Of a DNA stretch of 64,000 bases, positions 17,439 through 27,036 are shown in pieces. The stretch is from Salirhabdus sp. Marseille-P4669 (GTDB taxonomy: Bacteria > Bacillota > Bacilli > Bacillales > Alkalibacillaceae), in the NCBI RefSeq assembly GCF_900240405.1, contig NZ_OEQK01000008.1:124001-188000 (forward strand). Reading direction: 5' to 3'. A program made the translations under genes and the position numbers. The notes under the pieces are model-generated. The model did no database searches and was not told the origin of the DNA. It saw only the letters and a list, made by a program, of their open reading frames with translations. Numbering within the stretch: the first letter of the stretch is position 1; each line of letters begins with the position of its first letter.

Positions 17439-18227
17439 ATGAACAATTATACGAATGACAACTCCGCAAGAAGATATCGTGCACATGTTAGCATTTTAGG
17501 AACAACACAAATTCACCTTAGAAATCCCTACATTATTGCGTGGTGGAGTGCGGCGTTCCCAGGGTTTGGACATCTTCTCTTATCCAAGTACCTCAGGGGG
17601 TTTGTCTTATTTATTTGGGAAGTTATCGTTAATATAAAAGCGAATGTTAACTTAGCTATGATTTATTCATTTCTAGGTGAGATTGAGCAAGCGAAGGAAA
17701 TTTTAGATACACGTTGGTTATTAATCTATATTCCGGTTTATCTATTCGGAATATGGGATAGTTATCGAACAACAGTAGATTTGAACAAGGTTTTTGTTTT
17801 GGCTGAACGCGAGGAACATAGATTTAATACCTTTAGCATAGGCGCACTCGAAATAAATTATTTAGATAAAAGGAATCCTGCAATGGCTATTATTTGGTCA
17901 TTATTTATACCAGGATTAGGTCAGCTTTATATACATAGGATAGTGACCGCTTTTTTCGTCATCATTTGGTGTGTAGTATTTTTTTATTATTCCCATGGCC
18001 TTGAAGCTATTTCACTTTTGTTTTTAGGCGAAATAGAACAGGCAACATCCGTTTTAAATCCCGAATGGCTGTTATTTTTTCCATCTCTATATGGTTTCTC
18101 TGTTTACGACTCCTATATGAACACAATCGAAAACAATAAATTATACGATAAAGAACAACGGAAATATTTTCAAGAGCATTATCAGTCTCAACACTTTAAC
18201 GTATGGAAAGGAAAAAAGGTGGAATGA
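17439..18227 (+). CDS. Membrane protein with an internally duplicated small helical domain
   Basis: The 262-residue product contains two copies of the same unit, about residues 29-117 and 145-234. Each has NP----W----PGFG/PGLG-HLL/QLY (amphipathic glycine turn like TM2-type domains), a hydrophobic helix, FLGEIEQA, WLL, and (W/Y)DSY--T(V/I)--NK. The repeat is clear by eye. Function is unknown; the PGxGxxY turn recalls TM2/DUF5683-like membrane domains. I start at ATG 17439; the TTG at 17430 is weaker. The next, frameshifted gene starts four bases after the stop, so they form one unit. Confidence 0.75.
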   Translation: MNNYTNDNSARRYRAHVSILGTTQIHLRNPYIIAWWSAAFPGFGHLLLSKYLRGFVLFIWEVIVNIKANVNLAMIYSFLGEIEQAKEILDTRWLLIYIPVYLFGIWDSYRTTVDLNKVFVLAEREEHRFNTFSIGALEINYLDKRNPAMAIIWSLFIPGLGQLYIHRIVTAFFVIIWCVVFFYYSHGLEAISLLFLGEIEQATSVLNPEWLLFFPSLYGFSVYDSYMNTIENNKLYDKEQRKYFQEHYQSQHFNVWKGKKVE

Positions 18228-18230
18228 TCC

Positions 18231-18690
18231 ATGCAACTATTTTCAACCTTTGAACATAGTATAAATCTAGAGATGGCTGTTGTTACTTTAGAGAAAAAGG
18301 GTATTAATTAAAGAAAAGATATTTATTGTTCCTCTTGATAACCGAAGAGAAGATCATAACGTTTTAGATAACATACACCGTTCAGATGGAACTTCCTTAA
18401 TTGATATTGGAGCAGCGCTAGCGACAGCATTTTCCGTAATTGGCGCAAGTATAGGCTTTAAGCTAGCATTAGGACCTATTTATTGGGGTCTAATAGGTGC
18501 ATTTGTTGGGTTCATTGTAGGCTTTGCAATCCGTCTCTTTAATGAAAAGGTCATTAAAAAGAAGCGAAGACTTCTAAAGGGATTCCATTCTGAAATTATT
18601 GTAATTGTAGATTGTGAGGAGTCTCAAGGTGAGCTTGTTGAGAACATTTTATTTAGCCACTATGCATTAGGTGTAGCAAAAGTGAAGTAA
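18231..18690 (+). pseudogene. Glycine-rich membrane protein gene broken by one frameshift
   Basis: ATG 18231, behind AAGGTGG, opens MQLFSTFEHSINLEMAVVTL and reaches a TAA at 18309. Skipping one base in the AAAAAGGG run near 18294-18301 restores a long frame: KEKIFIVPLDN, then a glycine-rich double helix (IGAALATAFSVIGASIGF; YWGLIGAFVGFIVGF), KKKRRLLKGFHSE, and EIIVIVDCEESQGELVENIL to the stop at 18688. The restored protein of about 150 residues is hydrophilic-membrane-hydrophilic, with ends recalling small alpha-beta binding domains. It may be a pseudogene, a sequencing slip in a homopolymer, or (less likely) programmed frameshifting. Confidence 0.6.
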
Positions 18691-18714
18691 GCTTGTGGAA
18701 AGACAACTAAACAA

Positions 18715-18744
18715 AGTCATGGAGAAAAGCTCTCCATGACTTTC
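18715..18744 (+). terminator. Terminator of the duplicated-domain/frameshifted gene unit
   Basis: AGTCATGGAGA and TCTCCATGACT form an 11-bp stem with a 5-base loop, then TTCTG. It lies 24 bases past the stop at 18690. Confidence 0.75.
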
Positions 18745-18846
18745 TGTATATGACGTTATTCTTTGATTTTGTATACTCATGCTTTTGTGATTACGGATAC
18801 TAAATTGCTATCTTTTATATCACCATAAACTTGGAAATTTTAATCA

Positions 18847-20778
18847 TTACTTCATATAACGATATTCCAGCAAGCTATTCAACATCGCAATTTGCTGAAT
18901 TAATTCCTCTCCAACATTGGTTTCTAACACCTTTTTCCGTTCTAGCTCTTTGTCTACCAGTCGTTTAACCGATAAAACATCTGTCCCATTTTTCAGAACG
19001 TCCTCTTTGGAATTAAAGTGTTTATGAGCAACTAGCTGCATCCCATAGGAATTATAAAGTAATGTGTATCCTGCGATTCCTGTTGTGGATTGATAGGCTT
19101 TGGAGAATCCGCCATCAATAACAACCATCTTACCATTTGCTTTAATCGGGTCCTCCCCATCAATTTCTTTTACAGGAGTATGACCATTGATAATATGACC
19201 ATGCTCTGGATTTAGATCAAACTCCTTTAAAATTTTACGACAAATATCTTCTTGTTCTCGTAAATAATAGTAAGGATTTTTCCGTTCCTTGTGCGTTTCC
19301 TTATCCCGAATGAAATAACGCTCAAACGTAGTCATTTCTCTTTTTCCAAATAGAGAAGAGTGCTCACCTGTCCATAAATACCAGACCATATCGGTTGCTA
19401 GATCATCTGTCTCCTCTGGATGTGCGAATGCATGACGCAAATAATGCTCGAACGTATCTAATAGTTCCCGACCCGCATACTCTTTCTTGTCGATGACCAT
19501 TTTTTCCATGTTTCCATTATCATCTACAGGAATACAGCCATGAATTAATAGGTTTCCGTTATATCGCAAATAGAGACTTCCTTTTTTCATTAGAAAATTC
19601 ATATGTCTCGCCAGTTTTTCTGAATGCTGAACAGCAAATAATAGCTTGTTCATTACTTGTTCTTCTTCCTCTAGTAGCTGATCTGGCTGTTTTGGATTTA
19701 CGGTTGCAAAGCAAGTATTTTCTAAAGGATACGTTTTACCGTTAATGGTAATCTTATTATTGTCATAATCGATTTGCTCCAGTAGAAGCCTTTTCGACAT
19801 ATTAAAGAATGGACGTCGCTTAATGATTGGCATTTCCAGTTTAAACTGAATCATCGCAATCGCTTGATGAATCTTCGTAATTTGTAATTCTTCTTCTTTG
19901 GATAAATGCTTATCGGACTGCCGCTTCGGTCGAAATGCCGGATTATCTCCATAGTATTTCTCCGCAAGATTAAGCAGTGGACGAAGATTAATCCCATACA
20001 CATCTTCAATAATGTCTAAATTATCATAGCGTGCACAAATCCGTAAAATATTCGCAAGACAAACCTTAGACCCAGAAAAAGCACCAATCCAAAGCACATC
20101 ATGGTTTCCCCATTGCACATCAACAGAGTGATAATTGATTAACGTATCCATTATTTTATCTGGCTCTGGTCCTCGATCATATATATCCCCAACAACATGG
20201 AGATGGTCCACAACCAATCTTTGCGTCGTATGAGCAAGACCAATAATCAGCTTGTCCGCTTGTCCCAAGGAAATCGTCTTTTGCACAATTCTCTCATAAT
20301 AATGCTTTTTATTCGTAAACTCGTCTGTTTTGTACAGCAATTCTTCCACTATATATACAAACTGACTAGGCAGCGCCTTACGTAATTTCGAACGCGTGTA
20401 TTTAGAGGAAGCATATTTAATGAGCTGAATTAAATAACTAATTATCTCGTTGTACCATTTATATAAATCCTGTTTATTATCAAACGTCTTCTTGATTAGC
20501 TGAATTTTTTCCTCTGGATAATAAACCAATGTGGCAAATTCATTAATCTCCTCTTCAGACAATACATTTGTAAAAAGATCCCTTATTTTCTCTTTTACCT
20601 TTCCTGAACCACTTCTTAATACGTGTTGAAAGGCATGATATTCCCCATGTAAATCACTAACAAAGTGCTCTGTCCCTTTTGGAAGATTAAGGATGGCATC
20701 AAGATTAATAATTTCCGTAACGACTTCTTCTTCACTATTATACTTTTCTGCCAGCAATTCTAAGAATTTTGTATTCAA
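18847..20778 (-). CDS. fbp: Fructose-1,6-bisphosphatase class III
   Basis: A 643-residue protein matching the Bacillus-type (class III) enzyme in length and sequence. [22 protein letters not shown] (38-59) carries the first metal-binding DLHG motif; [23 protein letters not shown] and [14 protein letters not shown] supply the other calcineurin-like phosphoesterase metal ligands. It hydrolyses fructose-1,6-bisphosphate to fructose-6-phosphate for gluconeogenesis and usually depends on Mn2+ and phosphoenolpyruvate. It stands alone. A long inverted repeat lies 47 bases upstream of the start and could control it. Confidence 0.95.
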   Translation of the reverse strand: MNTKFLELLAEKYNSEEEVVTEIINLDAILNLPKGTEHFVSDLHGEYHAFQHVLRSGSGKVKEKIRDLFTNVLSEEEINEFATLVYYPEEKIQLIKKTFDNKQDLYKWYNEIISYLIQLIKYASSKYTRSKLRKALPSQFVYIVEELLYKTDEFTNKKHYYERIVQKTISLGQADKLIIGLAHTTQRLVVDHLHVVGDIYDRGPEPDKIMDTLINYHSVDVQWGNHDVLWIGAFSGSKVCLANILRICARYDNLDIIEDVYGINLRPLLNLAEKYYGDNPAFRPKRQSDKHLSKEEELQITKIHQAIAMIQFKLEMPIIKRRPFFNMSKRLLLEQIDYDNNKITINGKTYPLENTCFATVNPKQPDQLLEEEEQVMNKLLFAVQHSEKLARHMNFLMKKGSLYLRYNGNLLIHGCIPVDDNGNMEKMVIDKKEYAGRELLDTFEHYLRHAFAHPEETDDLATDMVWYLWTGEHSSLFGKREMTTFERYFIRDKETHKERKNPYYYLREQEDICRKILKEFDLNPEHGHIINGHTPVKEIDGEDPIKANGKMVVIDGGFSKAYQSTTGIAGYTLLYNSYGMQLVAHKHFNSKEDVLKNGTDVLSVKRLVDKELERKKVLETNVGEELIQQIAMLNSLLEYRYMK

Positions 20779-20824
20779 GCTATGACATCCTCCCTGATCG
20801 TGTAATTTCCAGATGCTTGTAATA

Positions 20825-20873
20825 TTACTTCTATTATAACTGAAAATGGGGAGGAAAGTTATAATAGAAGTAA
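20825..20873. repeat. 17-bp perfect inverted repeat upstream of fbp
   Basis: The left arm (20825-20841, containing ACTTCTATTATAACT) and the right arm (20857-20873) are perfect inverted copies around a 15-base loop rich in A and G. It lies between the stop of the hydrolase gene and the fbp start. The arms are AT-rich and lack a following T run, so an operator or RNA control element is at least as likely as a terminator. Confidence 0.6.
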
Positions 20874-20929
20874 AACGGTGATTCTACTAGCATTGGGGAA
20901 CAAATAAACCTTTTACTGTTCCAGTTTTG

Positions 20930-21820
20930 TTAGATCGACTCATCTATCCCATTAAGAAAGTCCTTCATTACTTGCACATACTCCTCTTGCTCTTCTAGAT
21001 AAGCCATGTGGGCACTATTTTCAAAAACGTGAAAGTGACTATTTGGTGTAAGACTGCTAAAATACTTCGTTGATTCAGGTGTCGCCTCATCATACCGCCC
21101 GCACGTAAAAAGGGTTGGAATATCAATGCTTCCGAGCTTTTCTGTGCAGTCGAAGTTTTTTAAATTCCCTGTTACATGAAACTCAGTTGGTCCCCACATG
21201 ATGTTATAAATCTCTGCGTTTTTATAATGTCGGCCCTCTTTTAACCAATCCGGAAAATCGTGAAGCCTAGAAATAAAATAGCTTCCGAATACCTTCGTTG
21301 CTTCTTTATATGCTTCAGAATCGGTCGTTCCATTCGCTTCACATTCCTTCAATGTCTTCTGTACATCTAATGGTAACTTTTCGCGATTTCGGTCTTGATC
21401 CTTTGCCCATATTGGCGCACTTAAGCAAGGACTAGACAAAATCATACTCTTGATACCCTTTGAATGCCTTAAATAAAAGGCAGCAGCAAGTGTAGTACCC
21501 CAAGAATGACCAAGTATATGAAAGCTATCGAAATGCAACGCTTCCGTCACTTGGTGCAATTCTTCAACAAAACGATCAATATGCCATAACGACGGATCTG
21601 CTGGACGATCTGATCTACCACACCCCAATTGATCATAGAAAATAACAGGGCGGTCTACAGCCAATGCACTTAATTTTTGCATGGACCAATGAGAAGAACC
21701 TGGACCACCATGCAGAATGATAACTGGCGTGTTATCTGCTCCCTCGTTATGGACTTGATACCATACCTTTCCTCCGGTTACATTGATATATCCTTCTTTT
21801 GTACTCAATCTCTTCTCCAC
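20930..21820 (-). CDS. Proline iminopeptidase-type alpha/beta hydrolase
   Basis: The 296-residue alpha/beta hydrolase has the oxyanion motif HGGPG at 37-41 (ILHGGPGSSHWSM) and the nucleophile elbow GHSWG with Ser106. Asp and His candidates lie in CGRYDEATPE and FENSAHMAYLE. The HGGPG and GHSWG pair is the mark of the S33 proline iminopeptidase group, which removes N-terminal proline or other residues from short peptides. No signal peptide, so cytoplasmic. It is preceded by the terminator of the lipase operon and is probably single. Some members act on esters, so peptide specificity is inference. Confidence 0.85.
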   Translation of the reverse strand: MEKRLSTKEGYINVTGGKVWYQVHNEGADNTPVIILHGGPGSSHWSMQKLSALAVDRPVIFYDQLGCGRSDRPADPSLWHIDRFVEELHQVTEALHFDSFHILGHSWGTTLAAAFYLRHSKGIKSMILSSPCLSAPIWAKDQDRNREKLPLDVQKTLKECEANGTTDSEAYKEATKVFGSYFISRLHDFPDWLKEGRHYKNAEIYNIMWGPTEFHVTGNLKNFDCTEKLGSIDIPTLFTCGRYDEATPESTKYFSSLTPNSHFHVFENSAHMAYLEEQEEYVQVMKDFLNGIDESI

Positions 21821-21891
21821 CTTTTATAAGATTATTATCATTATTATAACAGTTAGATTAATTCCGACGTATGTTTTCAATAAGGGGCATA

Positions 21892-21923
21892 AAATAAAAA
21901 ATGTGTTGTATAGGATACAACAC
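21892..21923 (-). terminator. Terminator of the lipase-like operon
   Basis: GTGTTGTAT and ATACAACAC form a 9-bp stem with a 3-base loop; on the minus strand a T-rich tract (ATTTTTTATTTT) follows. It sits 28 bases past the stop at 21951. Confidence 0.75.
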
Positions 21924-21950
21924 GATCTTGAATCTATTATAATTTTAAAA

Positions 21951-22286
21951 TTAAGATTCATTCATTTTAATTACTTGATAATGCAAAGTGACTTTTTGAT
22001 TATTCATATCCATAATTAAGAGTTCATAATCTTTAGCTTTATTTCTCATAATTATTTTATAAGCTTCGTGATAGTTCCGATTCATATTTTCATGCTCAGT
22101 GATTAACTGAACTATTTCATTAATAATTTCTCCATCACTATCCGAAGTTTCTTGATGAATAAAGTTTTCTAATTCATATCCCAATTCAGATAATTGATTG
22201 ATATCATTTAGAAAACCAACCTCATTATCATTTAAATCCTCATGATTATCGAAAGTTTTTTCGATGGTCATTTGTTTCCATACCAA
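21951..22286 (-). CDS. Small acidic protein downstream of the lipase-like gene
   Basis: A 111-residue acidic, mostly helical protein (INQLSELGYELENFIHQE; GEIINEIVQLITEHENMNRNYHEAYKIIMRNKA) ending in strands (YELLIMDMNNQKVTLHYQVIK). There is no signal peptide and no recognised family. The TTG at 22286 lies nine bases behind AAGGTGG; ATG 22271 is an alternative. It follows the lipase-like gene by 33 bases and closes the operon before a terminator, so it may be a partner or cytoplasmic protection protein for that product. This role is inference. Confidence 0.65.
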   Translation of the reverse strand: MVWKQMTIEKTFDNHEDLNDNEVGFLNDINQLSELGYELENFIHQETSDSDGEIINEIVQLITEHENMNRNYHEAYKIIMRNKAKDYELLIMDMNNQKVTLHYQVIKMNES

Positions 22287-22319
22287 AGGGTATTCCCACC
22301 TTCCTATCCAACATAATTT

Positions 22320-24224
22320 TTAATTGATAATTTTGTTTGCTATCTCCTCATCCTTATCAAATAAACACTCTATTGAGAATTTCAATTTATACAAAAGCTC
22401 TCTGCCTCTATTAATTTCCTGTTCATAATAGGAAAACATGCTTTCAAAAGCACCTTTAAAATTATAACTCAATGGAGGTATGTCTTCGTGAACATTAATT
22501 TTCTTTAACAAATAGTAATATTGTGTATCATATGTAAATCTCCCAAGTATATCTTGAAACAGAAAAGGAGAGCCTTCCATTTCACCAATTTTTAAAATTA
22601 AGATTTTCTTTCTTTGTTCATAATCATCTAAATAGACAATATTATATCTTTGCTTCATTTTATTTAAAACATATTCCTTCTCATCATAGATAGACTGACC
22701 TTTTTGATAAATTCGAACCGGTAATGAAATGTTCACTTTTATTACTTGATCATTTTGTTTAGTATACATAATTAAATCACCCGATGTTGTATACTCTATA
22801 CCATTTGCTTTTCCTAATGCCTTAACAACATAAAAAATTGAGTGTGCATTTGCACTTTTCTCAAATAAATCTATGATTTTGGATAAATTATCTTTGGTAA
22901 CACTAAATCTATTTTTTAGACTACTTACACTATCTACAATTTTGAATACATTTCTAATAGTAAGTGACAATATAAATGGGTTTGTCACTTTAGAAACAAA
23001 TCCTGGTGCCGAATTCATTATTCGATCTGTGTATGTGACAATTTCCTCCAAGTCATGTATAACACCTTTAATTTCCTTTAGTACTATCTCCTTTTCTTTA
23101 TTTGTTAAATAACCTAAGTTTACAATTTCCTCTATAATTGGTTCTAGGTTTCTATGGACAATCTTTAACTTCTCAAGTAATTCTGGGACTCGAACACTCA
23201 TTTCCTCAACCATAGGTAATAACTCATCTATTTTAGGAAGTAGTTTTACGTAGTCCAATCCTTTTAATTCCATAACATACTTTACTAAGCCAGCATTGGC
23301 ACCAGTCATTTCATAGATGACTGCATCGAATCCTTTTGAATTATAAACATTACCGTATAAAGCTAAATATGCTTGAACTGCCTGAATGTCTTCATCAGGA
23401 ATTTTTTCTAGTAAAGGAGTAATATTCTTCATGTTTGGAATCGAATCCACAAATTTATATTCACCAATTTCTATAAAACCACGGATAGATTGACTTACTG
23501 CGTATAATAAGTCCTCATCCGCAACTAAGTGGATTATGTTTTCCCCGGCATCTTTGTAATATTTTTCCGTGAATTTTTTAAGGGATGAAGGATCGATTGA
23601 ATAAATTTCTGAATAGTTTCTGGCATTAATACCAAATTCATTAGATAAAGCCCTATAAAACTGTTCGTCAATATATCCTAATTGGTATGTTGATGGTGGC
23701 GCATCATTAATGACGTATACTTTATCAAATAATCTGTCAACTAACTGTAGTACTTGTACTGTATTCCCTCCAAGTGAATGACCTAGAGCAATTTTTAATA
23801 AATTTGATTCACTAGAGTTTGTTTTACGTAGTATAATTTCTGTTATTTTTTGTTCAAAAATCTGTGCATCTTCATATTGTTTATCATTTTGACCAACAAA
23901 AATCCCAAATAGATTATACATCCAATCTTCCGGACGCCAATTTTCATCTTCTGTTTTCTCACTTCCTCGTGAAATAGAATATACTTGATTTATTCCAGCA
24001 GCATCATCATAAAAGTGAATAATTGTACCATCAAATCCATTATGACCAATATTAAGTTCTTCCATATAATCTGCAGAATGATATATCTTAATCTGCGCTC
24101 TTAGATCACTACCTGTTTCCTCCATATATATTTTTTTAATTTCTTCTTCTGATAAACTATCATATTCTAAATCCATTATCCTTGCCCTAAGCTCATCAGT
24201 AAACAAAACTTCATTAATATTCAT
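22320..24224 (-). CDS. Lipase-like (DUF6792-type) protein with long helical C-terminal region
   Basis: The N-terminal 270 residues form an alpha/beta hydrolase of the class 3 lipase type. RGS at 86-88 with DW at 100-101 matches the RGT---DW block, and GHSLGG places the nucleophile at Ser150. NDAPP near 173 and a D-x-D in VADEDLLY near 233 follow in expected places; the catalytic His is not certain. Residues 300-470 are long amphipathic helices, and the final 160 are mixed. There is no signal peptide. It is flanked in one operon by a lipoprotein and a small acidic protein. N-terminal lipase plus helical tail recalls type VII-secreted lipase toxins such as TslA; this is inference. Confidence 0.7.
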   Translation of the reverse strand: MNINEVLFTDELRARIMDLEYDSLSEEEIKKIYMEETGSDLRAQIKIYHSADYMEELNIGHNGFDGTIIHFYDDAAGINQVYSISRGSEKTEDENWRPEDWMYNLFGIFVGQNDKQYEDAQIFEQKITEIILRKTNSSESNLLKIALGHSLGGNTVQVLQLVDRLFDKVYVINDAPPSTYQLGYIDEQFYRALSNEFGINARNYSEIYSIDPSSLKKFTEKYYKDAGENIIHLVADEDLLYAVSQSIRGFIEIGEYKFVDSIPNMKNITPLLEKIPDEDIQAVQAYLALYGNVYNSKGFDAVIYEMTGANAGLVKYVMELKGLDYVKLLPKIDELLPMVEEMSVRVPELLEKLKIVHRNLEPIIEEIVNLGYLTNKEKEIVLKEIKGVIHDLEEIVTYTDRIMNSAPGFVSKVTNPFILSLTIRNVFKIVDSVSSLKNRFSVTKDNLSKIIDLFEKSANAHSIFYVVKALGKANGIEYTTSGDLIMYTKQNDQVIKVNISLPVRIYQKGQSIYDEKEYVLNKMKQRYNIVYLDDYEQRKKILILKIGEMEGSPFLFQDILGRFTYDTQYYYLLKKINVHEDIPPLSYNFKGAFESMFSYYEQEINRGRELLYKLKFSIECLFDKDEEIANKIIN

Positions 24225-24244
24225 TCAATCACCGCCAATTCCCC

Positions 24245-24916
24245 CTAAGGCTTAAATCTAACAGAATGAAATACTTTTTTAGCCTTTTCCCTTTCTATAT
24301 CTAAATTTAGCAGGCAATCCTGAGTACTGCTATAGCATTTAGAACTATACGACATACTCAGCGCTTTATTACTATTAGAAGACATGATATATGCTAAAAA
24401 CACATAATAAAATCCGTTCTTCTCTTCACTAACTTTGTCAATGAATTCTGCATAATAAATATCATTATTTTTTTGAGTATACTTTCGAAATTCTCCTTCA
24501 TATCCATTTGTTTTTGATAATGAGTTTAGATATGAATCAACCCACTTCGTACTTTCTTCATCTCTTAAAGTACCAACTACAACATAATCTATATTTTTTT
24601 CTACACTTGTTTCTCCAAAGTTAAACTTCTCATACTTTCCACCATCACTTTGATAATACACTTTATCCATATTCGCATTTTTGGGGAAATTTAACGTGAA
24701 GGCCTCAATTCCTGACTCAAACAGATAATACCCATTTTCCATTTCTTCTGTGGATGCCATAAAGTTACGAGTAAATTCATCCTGAAATGCATTGGTATTC
24801 GGTAACTTTTCTGGTTTTACCTTTTCGGCTTCCTTCTCTTTATCCATGCCGCTGCATCCTCCTATAAATAACAATAAAGTTATGCCAAATATTATTATTT
24901 TTTTCATTGAAAACAC
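24245..24916 (-). CDS. Lipoprotein encoded upstream of the lipase-like gene
   Basis: The 223-residue product has a lipoprotein signal peptide (KKIIIFGITLLLFIGGC; lipobox IGGC) and a soluble domain (DEFTRNFMASTEEMENGYYLFESGIEAFTLNFP; EKNIDYVVVGTLRDEES) with two Cys near the end (CYSSTQDCLLNL). No family is recognised. Starts are GTG 24916, four bases from GGAGG, or ATG 24907. It precedes the lipase-like gene by 20 bases and is transcribed with it. An outer-face lipoprotein beside a putative secreted lipase would fit an immunity role, as for TilA with TslA, but that is unproven. Confidence 0.7.
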   Translation of the reverse strand: MFSMKKIIIFGITLLLFIGGCSGMDKEKEAEKVKPEKLPNTNAFQDEFTRNFMASTEEMENGYYLFESGIEAFTLNFPKNANMDKVYYQSDGGKYEKFNFGETSVEKNIDYVVVGTLRDEESTKWVDSYLNSLSKTNGYEGEFRKYTQKNNDIYYAEFIDKVSEEKNGFYYVFLAYIMSSNSNKALSMSYSSKCYSSTQDCLLNLDIEREKAKKVFHSVRFKP

Positions 24917-24949
24917 AAAACCTCCAAATGTTAAAAATTTCCTAATTAA

Positions 24950-25171
24950 ATATTAGCATAAGACTATTATTAACATAATATCCTCAATAAAAATCAAAAC
25001 AAATTACCCAGATTTAAAGGAGGAAGCAGAAAGAAACAGGAGGAAAGTCTTAGATAATGAGCCTTTTAGCATTAAGGAATAGATAATTCTATTAGTAAGA
25101 TTAGTCCCCGACCGACATCATTGACGAAGTTCTCCATGTCATTTTCTATACAGATTGTTCTACTAGAAAAT
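24950..25171. other. Gap with a possible short coding fragment
   Basis: This stretch holds the promoter region of the lipase-like operon and, on the + strand near 25011-25081, a short frame reading DLKEEAERNRRKVLDNEPFS that looks like a protein tail. It has no start codon and is too short to name. Nothing else is recognised. Confidence 0.3.
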
Positions 25172-25206
25172 AAAAAAAGGCTATCGAGGGTTTCTCGACA
25201 ACCTTT
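25172..25206 (-). terminator. Terminator of the xpaC-yaaN operon
   Basis: AAAGGCTATCGAG and CTCGACAACCTTT pair (with G-U pairs) around a short loop; the minus strand then runs TTTTTTTATTTT. It lies just past the stop at 25214. Confidence 0.8.
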
Positions 25207-25213
25207 GGGCGTT

Positions 25214-26383
25214 TTATCCTTCCTTCAACTGCAACAGCTTATGCTTCAAGTCACTTTCCATTGCACTTAACTCATGCTCGGCTTCTAATCGTTTTCTCCT
25301 GCCTTCATCTTGTATTTTCAAGGTTTCTTCTAGTGTGGAAATTAAGCTTTCCTGTGTTTTCTTTAGGGTATCAATTTCAACAAGTCCTTGCTCATTTAAT
25401 TTTGCTGTTTCAATGGTATTTGTTTTTAACATTTCAGCATTTTTTAAGAGAAGGTCATTTGTTGTTTGGGTAACTTGTTTTTGTGCTTGCACAGCATGAT
25501 GTTGACGAAACATGGCAAGGGCGATGGCGATCTGATTTTTCCAAAGTGGAATTGCTGTCAAAATAGATGATTGTATTTTTTCCACAAGTACTTGATTTGT
25601 ATTTTGAATTAATCGTATTTGCGGTGCACTTTGGATGGTAATTTGTCTGCTTAATTTCAAATCATGAATTCGCTTTTCCAAACGGTCTGCAAACTGAATT
25701 AAATCATTTACTTCCTGGAACTTCATTTGGTCGTTTGTTGCTTCGGCCGCTTTTCTTATCTGCGGTATTTCTGTCTTTTGCAATTCTTCTAGCTTCAGTT
25801 CCCCTGCAGCAATGTACACATTTAAAGCCTTAAAATATTCTTTATTGTGTTCATAAAGCTTTTCTAACATCTCTACATCTGATAATAAAACATCTTTATT
25901 GCGCTCTAGCTTCACGGTGATTCGATCAATTTGAGCGCTTGTTTTTTGATATTTCGATAGTAGCTCTTGCACGGAGCTCGATAGCTTGCCAAACATTCGC
26001 TTCCATACACTTTTCTTCTCTGGCTTCAATTCATCTGGGTCCATCTCATTAAATTTCTTCATTAAACTACTAATGATTTCCCCAACCTCACCAACATCCT
26101 TCTTTTGAACATGCTCCAGCATAGAGTGGGAAAAAGACAATAGCTTTGTTTGAGCCTGAGTACCATAGGAAATAATCGATTGGGTATTAGCTGGATCAAT
26201 TTGCTTTGCAAGCTCTATCGCTTTTTCCTGGTCTTCCTCTGGTATCACATCGATTAACTTCCGTGGTTTTTCTTCGCTTATTTCTGCGCCTTCTTCTTTT
26301 GGAGTATGCTCAAATGGATTTGCTAATAAGTCATCCATTAAATTGCCATCCTTATTCAATTGCATCGCATCATTGTTGCTCAT
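25214..26383 (-). CDS. yaaN: TelA-family (toxic anion resistance) protein
   Basis: A 389-residue, almost entirely helical, charged protein of the TelA family. It has an acidic N-terminus, then the conserved core ([110 protein letters not shown]). The family name derives from plasmid tellurite resistance; chromosomal members are linked to envelope stress and antimicrobial tolerance. It follows xpaC by 26 bases, the same order as the Bacillus subtilis xpaC-yaaN pair, which supports the symbol. Biochemical function is not known. Confidence 0.88.
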   Translation of the reverse strand: MSNNDAMQLNKDGNLMDDLLANPFEHTPKEEGAEISEEKPRKLIDVIPEEDQEKAIELAKQIDPANTQSIISYGTQAQTKLLSFSHSMLEHVQKKDVGEVGEIISSLMKKFNEMDPDELKPEKKSVWKRMFGKLSSSVQELLSKYQKTSAQIDRITVKLERNKDVLLSDVEMLEKLYEHNKEYFKALNVYIAAGELKLEELQKTEIPQIRKAAEATNDQMKFQEVNDLIQFADRLEKRIHDLKLSRQITIQSAPQIRLIQNTNQVLVEKIQSSILTAIPLWKNQIAIALAMFRQHHAVQAQKQVTQTTNDLLLKNAEMLKTNTIETAKLNEQGLVEIDTLKKTQESLISTLEETLKIQDEGRRKRLEAEHELSAMESDLKHKLLQLKEG

Positions 26384-26409
26384 CCAAACACTTCCTTTCC
26401 TCTTACTAT

Positions 26410-27036
26410 TTATGATTTCTTAACCGAGTTTGCGGATAATTTTGCAACATCTATTTCGAAGTGAAGTTGATCAATATCATCAGAAAGGATTTGATATAGA
26501 TCGTTTTCGACTATTCGTATAAGCTCCTTTATCGTCCGTCGCGTTTCCAGCAGCGCCACTTCTACCTCGCCATTTTTCATTGGCTGGGAAGAAAGAAATG
26601 CATACTTTTCTATTAATTGAACGGCAGAGTCTAAATGGGAATAGTAAAACTTCTCCCCTTTAAAAAAGCGTTTTGGTTCTTTTTTGGTGACACTATAAAT
26701 TTTCCGAATGATTCGCAATAGCTCCATAATATCTTTTATCGAGGACATTTGCCGAATGGAAAAAAGCGCTTTATGCATTCGACGGACTTTTTGTTTTGCT
26801 TCATCTAAATGCTTTCGAATATAACGATATTCCTTCATGGATAAGTGATGCTTTTTCAAAAAACGAAAACGCAAATAGACCGTAAGAATACCATATGTTA
26901 AAGCTGCACCAACCAATGATAGTATAATGGACCTCAAGAATGGCTGATCAAAAGCAAAAAAACTAACCAGCCCTGTAATAAGCATAACCGGAAATGCTAT
27001 CATTAATCGAACGATTGCTGATAGAAACTTGTACAT
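26410..27036 (-). CDS. xpaC: XpaC-family membrane protein
   Basis: A 208-residue protein with two N-terminal membrane helices ([41 protein letters not shown]), a basic linker and a helical cytoplasmic domain ([44 protein letters not shown]). This matches the XpaC family, named after a 5-bromo-4-chloroindolyl phosphate hydrolysis phenotype; true enzymatic activity is doubtful. It is the first gene of the pair with the TelA-family gene. The second ATG, 27036, is better spaced from AGGAG than the ATG at 27039. Confidence 0.85.
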   Translation of the reverse strand: MYKFLSAIVRLMIAFPVMLITGLVSFFAFDQPFLRSIILSLVGAALTYGILTVYLRFRFLKKHHLSMKEYRYIRKHLDEAKQKVRRMHKALFSIRQMSSIKDIMELLRIIRKIYSVTKKEPKRFFKGEKFYYSHLDSAVQLIEKYAFLSSQPMKNGEVEVALLETRRTIKELIRIVENDLYQILSDDIDQLHFEIDVAKLSANSVKKS

